Assembly: GCA_003454065.1 (NCBI GenBank)
Contig: DMKZ01000125.1
Coordinates: 2,593-8,031 of the forward strand
DNA: 5,439 nt
Origin: Spirochaetaceae bacterium
GTDB lineage: Bacteria > Spirochaetota > Spirochaetia > Sphaerochaetales > Sphaerochaetaceae
Direction: 5' to 3'
Part shown: positions 1 to 4,561 of the stretch, piece after piece
How positions within the stretch are numbered: position 1 is the first letter of the stretch
Layout of the letters: each line of letters opens with the position of its first letter
Notes under the pieces: model-generated
The model's database searches: none
What the model saw: the letters and a program-made list of their open reading frames with translations, nothing else
What the model was told of the DNA's origin: nothing
Program-made: the position numbers and the translations under genes

Positions 1-30
1 TTCTTCTGACTTCTTCTAGCTTCTTGTCAC
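1..30 (+). repeat. Three imperfect decamer repeats (TTCTTCT-like)
   Basis: TTCTTCTGAC, TTCTTCTAGC and TTCTTGTCAC follow each other directly. All three plus-strand frames meet a stop within the first 47 bases, so at most the tail of an upstream gene lies here. The repeat is low in complexity and may run past the left edge. Confidence 0.4.
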
Positions 31-45
31 CCCTGATTCTCTTAT

Positions 46-75
46 AGAGACAAGACAAAATCACGTGTTGTCTCT
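46..75. repeat. 8-bp perfect inverted repeat upstream of rseP
   Basis: AGAGACAA (46-53) and TTGTCTCT (68-75) are perfect complements around a 14-base centre that contains CACGTG (62-67). No T run follows on either strand, so a terminator is unlikely. It could be an operator or the decayed end of an upstream hairpin. Confidence 0.35.
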
Positions 76-91
76 CTCATCCAGAACCCTA

Positions 92-121
92 TTGAGATTT
101 TGATATCAAAACAATTATAGG
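92..121 (+). promoter_or_regulatory. Possible rseP promoter
   Basis: TTGAGA (92-97; 5 of 6 to the -35 consensus) lies 18 bases before TATAGG (116-121; 4 of 6 to the -10 consensus). An overlapping option is TTGATA at 100-105 with TAAATT at 123-128. Either would place the transcript start 40-50 bases upstream of the rseP ATG. The region is AT-rich, so chance matches are likely. Confidence 0.3.
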
Positions 122-175
122 ATAAATTCGCAAAACTTGCAAGAAAAGATGAAAAACAAATAGAATTACGAGCAA

Positions 176-1552
176 ATGCTTCAAAAGATTATTTTTTCGA
201 TAACAGGCTACTTGGTCATAGACACGATCATACTCGTCCATGAAGCCGGTCATTTCCTCGCCGCCATGATTACGGGAACGGATGTGGATATAATCTCCTT
301 CGGCATAGGAAAGGCCATCTGGTCGAAAATGTCTAGAAACGGCATAACGGAAATCAGAATCGGATTGCTTCCATTAGGCGGGTATTGCAGAATATCAGGC
401 GAACGGGAGCTGAAGAAATCGATTCGGCGAAACGCATGGGGAAGAATAAATCCGGGATCTATATATTATCTCTCTCCTGCAAAGCGCATATTCATCTACC
501 TCTCCGGTTCCGCACTCAATTTCATATTCTCCTGCATGCTCCTGTTCGCTTTCTTCGCTTCTCCTTATCTCGAAAACGACCAACAGGCGAAAGTCATACA
601 AACGGATGCTCTTAGGGAGCAATCGGAAAGCTCTTTCCATAGCGAAGACCTCATACTGTTTCTGAACGGAACGAAAATCGATAATTTCTTCGATGCATAC
701 AGCCTGCTGTCGAAAAACAGCAGAAACTCTCATGGCATCGAAGCGACGATATTGCGCAATGGGGAGATCATAACGAAAAAAATAATTCCGACTCTATCGG
801 AAAGCGGCGAAATGTCGTTCGGAATCACCAAATACGAAGAACCTATCATAGGCAGAGTGGAAAACTTTTCAGCCGAGTACGACATAGGTTTGAGAAAAGG
901 CGACGAAATGCTTGAAGCGAACGGCTTCGAAATCTCGAATTCGTACGACTTCATCAAAGCAGCGGAAAACCTGACGGAAGGCGACAGGCTCGCCATCACA
1001 TTCGAAAGAGACGGCAATGCTTACAAATGCGAATACGCTCCGCACTTCGACAACGGAAAGCCGGTTTTCAACTTCGCTTTCAGAAACGCCAAGAAACGGC
1101 ATGCGGGGTCGGGATTATTGAAAAGCGCCGGCTTGGCTTTCAAGGGCGCTCTCGATTTCGTTATCAGCACAGCCAAAGGAATCGCCTCGGTTTTCACCAA
1201 TATAAGCAATCTCAAATACACTTTCTCAGGACCTGCGCGCGCTTCGCTTGCCGTCGGCCAAATAGCGGATGTCGGGTTCAGCGTCTCCCTCTCATCCGCC
1301 GGGCGCGCAATCTTCTACATTGCCGCAATGATCTCAGCATCGATATGCTTCATAAACCTCCTTCCTCTTCCGGCACTCGATGGAAGCGGAATAGTAGTGG
1401 GGCTATTCGAGATATGCTTCGGAAACAAGCTGCTCAACCCTCTGACTTACAAGAGAATAAACACGACTAGCCAGATATTCACCATATTGCTCCTTGCGAT
1501 AATATGGGTGTCCGATACGATAATGACCTATAATCTCAAAGGTCCTTTTTAG
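176..1552 (+). CDS. rseP: RIP (site-2) zinc metalloprotease RseP, complete, 458 aa
   Basis: This is a membrane-embedded zinc protease of the RseP/S2P (M50) family, which cuts transmembrane segments of anti-sigma factors or leftover signal peptides at the inner membrane. The zinc motif HEAGH is at residues 22-26 in the first membrane segment (about 5-30). A loop with LPLGGY follows at 65-70, and a second membrane segment lies near 104-130 (GSALNFIFS). Two PDZ-like domains fill about 135-210 and 222-285; the second shows IGLRKGDEMLEANG. The NLLPLPALDG motif at 394-403 carries the third zinc ligand Asp402, and a last membrane segment lies near 430-450. The length matches E. coli RseP (about 450 aa). 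The start is fixed: an in-frame TAG at 161-163 is followed only by AAT, TAC, GAG and CAA before this ATG. The Shine-Dalgarno is weak. In Treponema pallidum rseP follows dxr; here no dxr is visible in the 175 bases upstream. The substrate cannot be read from the sequence. Confidence 0.93.
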   Translation: MLQKIIFSITGYLVIDTIILVHEAGHFLAAMITGTDVDIISFGIGKAIWSKMSRNGITEIRIGLLPLGGYCRISGERELKKSIRRNAWGRINPGSIYYLSPAKRIFIYLSGSALNFIFSCMLLFAFFASPYLENDQQAKVIQTDALREQSESSFHSEDLILFLNGTKIDNFFDAYSLLSKNSRNSHGIEATILRNGEIITKKIIPTLSESGEMSFGITKYEEPIIGRVENFSAEYDIGLRKGDEMLEANGFEISNSYDFIKAAENLTEGDRLAITFERDGNAYKCEYAPHFDNGKPVFNFAFRNAKKRHAGSGLLKSAGLAFKGALDFVISTAKGIASVFTNISNLKYTFSGPARASLAVGQIADVGFSVSLSSAGRAIFYIAAMISASICFINLLPLPALDGSGIVVGLFEICFGNKLLNPLTYKRINTTSQIFTILLLAIIWVSDTIMTYNLKGPF

Positions 1553-1567
1553 AAGGCATCCGACAGA

Positions 1568-1598
1568 TTCGGGTCCAGAGGTTCTTAGAAGCGCCCTT
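1568..1598 (+). repeat. Dispersed repeat copy at the cca 3' end
   Basis: This 31-base stretch matches 4038-4068 at 26 of 31 positions without gaps. The core TTAGAAGCGCCCTT is identical, and so is TTCGG at the left end. It is a single arm: I see no complementary second arm nearby, unlike the palindrome at 3994-4067. It spans the short gap between the convergent rseP and cca genes and runs into cca, supplying that gene's last codons and TAA stop. Confidence 0.6.
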
Positions 1599-2847
1599 TA
1601 GCAAATTCCGCACGCAATTTCCCGAGAAACGCTTCCTTGTTCGAATTGACAGACGGATCGCGATATGCCATTTCCAGCGCCTTTTCCAAAAGTTCGCCGA
1701 CCCTTTTCCCCTTCAGTCCCATACGTATCATATCCGCTCCGCTGACGCATAAATCCGAAAGACAGACAGGTTCGCCGGCGGCAAGAAATCTTCTCATCTC
1801 CGCTTGCTGCCTTCCAAAGCGCTCGCTTGCATTTGAACGAATCCTGGCGAAGTCGAGAAAAGAGGTCGCATTACCTTTCGAAATATTGCGGATCAAACGC
1901 TTGAGCACAACCGAATCGCAATCGTCGTCCGGCAATTCGTTTCGAATGAACGCCGTCACCGTTTTGACAACCCTATTCGAAAATCTGAGCCTTTTCAAAA
2001 CAGCCTCCGCTTCTCTCCAATCCATATCGCCGAAAAAAAGACCCAGACGGATCTCCAATCTGGATTCGGCAATGCTGTTGTCCGACAATTTCGATTTCAA
2101 GCCATCCAAACGCGAGCCTTGTTCGAGCATGCAGGAAATCTCAGGAATGATGTTGGCAAGCAGGCCGGACGAGAGGAGAAGCTCCAGGGCATAGCCCGCA
2201 TGATCGCAAATCAGCATCTTGGAAAACTCGCAATTTATCCGTTCGACCGAAACATTTACGATCGCACGCGCCGCTTTCGCGATAGCGCCCATCGTTTCGG
2301 GCTCTATTTTGAAATTCAAAACAGAGGCGAAGCGGAGCGCCCTGACAAGGCGCAGCGCATCCTCGGCGAATCGCTCGTCAGGAACTCCTACCGTTCGGAT
2401 TATCCTGCGCCGCATATCGCCGATTCCATCGAAATCGTCTATTATCCGACCATCAGAGCAATCGGCGCACAAGGCGTTCACCGTGAAATCCCGTCTCTTG
2501 AGATCCTCATGAATGCTTTTCGTGAAATCGACCTTATCAGGATGACGCGAATCGCTATAATCGCCGTCGGTTCTGAAAGTCGTGCACTCGTAATGCTTGC
2601 CCCTGAACGGTATGGTCAGCGTTCCGTGCTTGATACCTGTCTTGATGCAACGCGGGAAAAGCGCAAGCATCTCATCAGGATTCGCGTCGGTCGTCAAATC
2701 GACATCATCGCATGACTTCCCTAAAAGAAAATCCCGAACCGCACCACCGACCACATAGAGCTGAAAGCCGTTCCTTCGAAAAATCCCGGACAACGCCTTC
2801 AGGTCGCTTGTCAAGGGATAGGGCTTGTGAAACATACCGAACCGCAT
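1585..2847 (-). CDS. cca: CCA tRNA nucleotidyltransferase (class II, poly(A) polymerase family), complete, 420 aa
   Basis: The product is a class II nucleotidyltransferase that adds or repairs the 3' CCA of tRNAs in the cytoplasm, using CTP and ATP. The head domain has GGAVRDFLLG at residues 34-43, the catalytic Asp48-x-Asp50 pair, RRDFTVNA at 118-125, and the nucleotide-templating EDALR at 162-166 within a neck that continues RALRF. The C-terminal part (about 362-395, LCVSGADMIRMGLKGKRVGELLEKAL) matches the tail of bacterial CCA enzymes. No HD domain is seen. Sequence alone cannot fully separate CCA-adding from A-adding or poly(A)-adding members, but the C-terminus favours a CCA enzyme. The start is uncertain: ATG at 2847 directly follows GAGGG, which is too close for a normal Shine-Dalgarno, and begins 3 bases after the stop of the methyltransferase remnant. 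Met5 (2835) is the alternative. The last five codons and the stop lie in a dispersed repeat (1568-1598). Confidence 0.93.
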   Translation of the reverse strand: MRFGMFHKPYPLTSDLKALSGIFRRNGFQLYVVGGAVRDFLLGKSCDDVDLTTDANPDEMLALFPRCIKTGIKHGTLTIPFRGKHYECTTFRTDGDYSDSRHPDKVDFTKSIHEDLKRRDFTVNALCADCSDGRIIDDFDGIGDMRRRIIRTVGVPDERFAEDALRLVRALRFASVLNFKIEPETMGAIAKAARAIVNVSVERINCEFSKMLICDHAGYALELLLSSGLLANIIPEISCMLEQGSRLDGLKSKLSDNSIAESRLEIRLGLFFGDMDWREAEAVLKRLRFSNRVVKTVTAFIRNELPDDDCDSVVLKRLIRNISKGNATSFLDFARIRSNASERFGRQQAEMRRFLAAGEPVCLSDLCVSGADMIRMGLKGKRVGELLEKALEMAYRDPSVNSNKEAFLGKLRAEFAKGRF

Positions 2848-2850
2848 CCC

Positions 2851-3307
2851 TCAGAGACTTTTCAGGTCATCATCATCGACAACATGGCAATCGAGCGAAA
2901 AAAGCAAATTCTCACTATCATTCTGCCTTTTGGATTCTTTCAATTCCCTCAAATCCAAAACCGCACCATGTTCCTGAAATACACTATGAAAATTCAACGG
3001 CTTATCTCCCCAATAAATCATAGCGCATGCCATAGGCGCACCCTTGTTATCCGTATTTCCATTCACCAAAAACGAAGCCTCGTATCATACAGAAAACAAA
3101 CCGAATCGGCTTCATCAAAAACGTATTTCTTCCAATATGCGGTATTCGTAGCAACGGGAACAAGCGCTATTATTTCCGCTCCATACGGCGGATTCACATA
3201 CCCTTTCACCCCCCCCCATGTAAAGTAAACTCGACATTATGCGTGATATCATTGTTCGCATATTCAGGCAGAAAATTTTGGAGCTTATCTACGGGTTCAT
3301 AGCCCAT
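2851..3307 (-). pseudogene. Decayed DNA N6-adenine methyltransferase (phage-type Dam family), frameshifted remnant
   Basis: Three minus-strand pieces in different frames join into one methyltransferase-like protein. Piece 1 (3307-3206, starting MGYEPVDKL) ends at a TGA just after a G9 run. Piece 2 (about 3218-3063) contains VNPPYG (AsnProProTyr codons 3194-3183), then ALVPVATNTAYWKKYVFDEAD and TRLRF, ending at TGA after a T5 run. Piece 3 (3072-2851) continues VNGNTDNKGAPMACAMIYWG and ends with VVDDDDLKSL. One extra G and one extra T would restore a continuous reading, with LRFLVNG at the second join. The order NPPY, LVPARTDT-like, LRFL, (S)APF-like, IYWG matches phage-type N6-adenine methyltransferases. 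The usual 20-30 residues between NPPY and the LVPA strand are missing, and so is most of the N-terminal half. The gene is therefore probably dead, not only shifted. A sequencing slip at the two runs would explain the frames but not the deletions. The family call is from recalled motifs. Confidence 0.72.
3209..3217 (-). repeat. G9 homopolymer tract in the methyltransferase remnant
   Basis: Nine consecutive C on the plus strand read as G9 on the coding strand of the methyltransferase remnant. In piece 1 the run is read as three Gly codons and then TGA. Ten or seven G would connect piece 1 to the frame holding NPPY. G runs of this length slip easily during replication and in sequencing. In spirochaetes and other host-associated bacteria such tracts can switch genes on and off, but a second frameshift downstream argues against a working switch here. 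Confidence 0.9.
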
Positions 3308-3324
3308 GAAACTAATAATCCAAT

Positions 3325-3942
3325 CTATTCATAAACAGGCTCGAAATCTTGAGCAGGATGTCCGCACAACGGGCAAAGATAATCGGCAGGAAGCGTTTCG
3401 CCTTCATAGAAGTACCCGCAGATTTTGCATCTCCAACCTTTTATCTTCCTGCCGACAGGCGAATTGACGGTCTTGGGCTTGACATCGGATTGATAAAACG
3501 CATAAGTAAGCGGAGGCTCGTTTCCCAGAACTTTCGCATCCGTCACCTCGGCAATGAAAAGAGTATGGCTGCCGAGATCGACGCTGCTTGCCGCCTTGCA
3601 TTCGAACAGGGCGCAGGAATGCGAATCCACGAACGGGGTTCCGTCCCGCATCGTTTTGAACTCAATTCCCTTGAATTTATCGACATTCCTGCCGGATTGC
3701 ATTCCAAAGCGCTTTATCAAATCAAAAGGAGCCGTCTTGTCCAAGACGGAAACGATGAATCTGCCGCTTTGCTTTATGAGTTCGGTCGTATAACTGGCGT
3801 TTATGCATGAAAGGGCGATACGCACCGGATCGGATGCCACCTGAATGCAAGTGTTCGTGATGCAAGCATTAACCTTATCACCGCTTCTGACCGAAACAAT
3901 GAAAACTCCATAAGTCAATCTATAAAATGCCTTAGTATCCAT
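3325..3942 (-). CDS. Flavin reductase-rubredoxin fusion (high-molecular-weight rubredoxin type), complete, 205 aa
   Basis: Residues about 1-160 form an FMN-binding flavin reductase-like domain (YRLTYGVFIVSV at 7-18, then the ACITNT and LSCINASYTT segments). The C-terminal end is a small rubredoxin: Cys172-x2-Cys175-Gly and Cys190-Pro-Leu-Cys193-Gly bind one iron. The 14-residue gap between the two cysteine pairs is the short, rubrerythrin-like form, not the long loop of classic rubredoxin. The architecture is that of Moorella Hrb, an NAD(P)H:rubredoxin reductase that feeds electrons to flavodiiron proteins or rubrerythrin to remove oxygen or peroxide in anaerobes. The exact partner here is unknown, and none is encoded in the window. 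A Shine-Dalgarno GAGGG (3951-3947) lies 4 bases before the ATG, supporting this start. I saw no convincing promoter in front of it. Its stop is 17 bases from the first ATG of the methyltransferase remnant, so it may be co-transcribed through the remnant into cca. Confidence 0.9.
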   Translation of the reverse strand: MDTKAFYRLTYGVFIVSVRSGDKVNACITNTCIQVASDPVRIALSCINASYTTELIKQSGRFIVSVLDKTAPFDLIKRFGMQSGRNVDKFKGIEFKTMRDGTPFVDSHSCALFECKAASSVDLGSHTLFIAEVTDAKVLGNEPPLTYAFYQSDVKPKTVNSPVGRKIKGWRCKICGYFYEGETLPADYLCPLCGHPAQDFEPVYE

Positions 3943-3993
3943 TACGCCCTCGCAAAATCAATATGCAAACCGATATCAAGCCGGAAATAAAAC

Positions 3994-4067
3994 AGGGCGC
4001 TTCTGAAAACCTGCTGTTCGAAAGGACACATGGCATGTTCGGACTCTGAGGTTTTTAGAAGCGCCCT
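3994..4067. terminator. Palindromic element, probable bidirectional terminator between groES and the flavin reductase gene
   Basis: Two 19-base arms, AGGGCGCTTCTGAAAACCT (3994-4012) and AGGTTTTTAGAAGCGCCCT (4049-4067), are complementary at 18 of 19 positions. The odd pair is a G-U wobble in plus-strand RNA. The 36-base loop contains a further small palindrome, ACATGGCATGT (about 4027-4037). Similarity between the halves extends inward to TTCGAA/TTCGG. On the minus strand the second arm is followed by GTTTTATTT, and on the plus strand by TATTTTTAT, so both directions offer a GC-rich stem base followed by a U-rich tail. It begins 5 bases after the groES stop. Its inverted-repeat ends and the related copy at cca also fit a REP- or MITE-like element. 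The structure is seen directly; termination is inferred. Confidence 0.65.
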
Positions 4068-4072
4068 TATTT

Positions 4073-4348
4073 TTATCTGGAAATTACCGCAACCAAGTCC
4101 TCGGATTTCAAGACAAGAAGCTCGTCATCCCCGTCCTTGATGGACGTGCCGGAATATTTGTTGTACATGACCATATCCCCGACTTTGACTGGAACCTTCT
4201 TCACCTCTTCGCCTTCGCCTATCGCCAGAATCTTGCCGATTTGCGTTTTCTCCTGAGCCTGCGCAGGAATGAAAAGACCCGACTTAGTCTTCTCAGGTGC
4301 ATCCTCGATTTTAATCAGAACCCTATCGCCTATTGGTTTAACTTTCAT
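4073..4348 (-). CDS. groES: Co-chaperonin GroES (Hsp10), complete, 91 aa
   Basis: GroES forms the heptameric lid of the GroEL folding chamber in the cytoplasm. The N-terminal KPIGDRVLIK (residues 4-13) is the family signature. The mobile loop that docks on GroEL spans about 17-34, with the hydrophobic tripeptide Leu25-Phe26-Ile27 after Gly24. The roof loop and the C-terminal strand LVLKSEDLVAVI (78-89) close the barrel. The length is normal. A strong Shine-Dalgarno GGAGG (4361-4357) sits 8 bases before the ATG, which fixes the start. The downstream neighbour is not groEL but the flavin reductase gene beyond a terminator-like palindrome, so groES is transcribed alone. Separate groES and groEL loci are known in Treponema pallidum. 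No CIRCE operator (TTAGCACTC-N9-GAGTGCTAA) is visible in the leader, so HrcA control is not supported here. Confidence 0.97.
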   Translation of the reverse strand: MKVKPIGDRVLIKIEDAPEKTKSGLFIPAQAQEKTQIGKILAIGEGEEVKKVPVKVGDMVMYNKYSGTSIKDGDDELLVLKSEDLVAVISR

Positions 4349-4482
4349 AAGATTATCCTCCGATTCGGGCTGTGAAACGCCCTTAAAGATGTCTGACTTG
4401 CTTCACGAAAGCGCCTTTGAGCATCTCATCATATTCGACAATAAGCTGCAAAACACCCTCGCACAGCCAAAATCAGACAGCA
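4349..4482 (-). promoter_or_regulatory. Predicted groES 5' leader, about 134 nt
   Basis: This is the predicted untranslated leader of groES, bounded by the likely transcription start and the ATG. It holds two weak relatives of the GAAGCGCCCTT repeat. One is TTCGGG...GAAACGCCCTT at about 4364-4384 on the plus strand; the other is GAAAGCGCCTTTGAGC at 4407-4422. It also holds a short open frame of 22 codons (TTG at 4451 to TAA at 4383) after GAGGG, which may be chance. I recognise no known riboswitch or CIRCE element. Confidence 0.35.
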
Positions 4483-4488
4483 TGAATA

Positions 4489-4517
4489 ATTATATTCAAT
4501 CTTTTTTTTTATTGCAA
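4489..4517 (-). promoter_or_regulatory. groES promoter (sigma70 type) with A9 in the spacer
   Basis: On the minus strand, -35 TTGCAA (4517-4512) and a perfect -10 TATAAT (4494-4489) are separated by exactly 17 bases. The spacer includes a run of nine A (4510-4502). Transcription would begin near 4482, giving a leader of about 134 bases before the groES ATG. The -35 matches the consensus at 4 of 6 positions. This is the best promoter in the window. Confidence 0.72.
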
Positions 4518-4532
4518 AACAAACGCTTCTGC

Positions 4533-4561
4533 ACATGCGGTTTTTCAAAGGCGGCGCATAT
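4533..4561 (-). terminator. Weak hairpin after the outer-membrane protein gene
   Basis: Minus-strand ATATGCG (4561-4555) can pair with CGCATGT (4539-4533), giving seven base pairs with one wobble and a 15-base loop. A GTTTGTTTTG stretch follows about ten bases later. It begins at the stop codon of the upstream gene. The stem is short and the U-rich stretch is distant, so this is only a candidate terminator. Confidence 0.25.

Noticed and set aside
1027..1470. Plus-strand open frame of 147 codons inside rseP
   Set aside because: It is an out-of-frame shadow of rseP, rich in Arg and Gln, with no family features.
1538..1573. Intrinsic terminator for rseP
   Set aside because: AAAGGTCCTTT has no usable loop, and the small CCGA/TCGG hairpin at about 1559-1572 is not followed by a T run.
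1637..2715. Plus-strand open frames of 185 and 198 codons across cca
   Set aside because: They are antisense to a gene with clear catalytic motifs and have no domain of their own.
2827..3228. Plus-strand open frame of 133 codons
   Set aside because: It lies opposite the methyltransferase remnant and the start of cca. Its sequence has no recognisable motif and is rich in chance-like Pro, Thr and His.
3349..3810. Plus-strand open frame of 153 codons opposite the flavin reductase gene
   Set aside because: It is an antisense shadow. The minus strand carries the conserved cysteine pairs and a good ribosome binding site.
4501..4510. Run of nine T as a terminator
   Set aside because: On the minus strand, where the genes lie, it reads as A9 and falls inside a well-spaced promoter. 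No stem precedes it on the plus strand.
4349..4520. CIRCE operator for groES
   Set aside because: I looked for TTAGCACTC and GAGTGCTAA on both strands and found neither.
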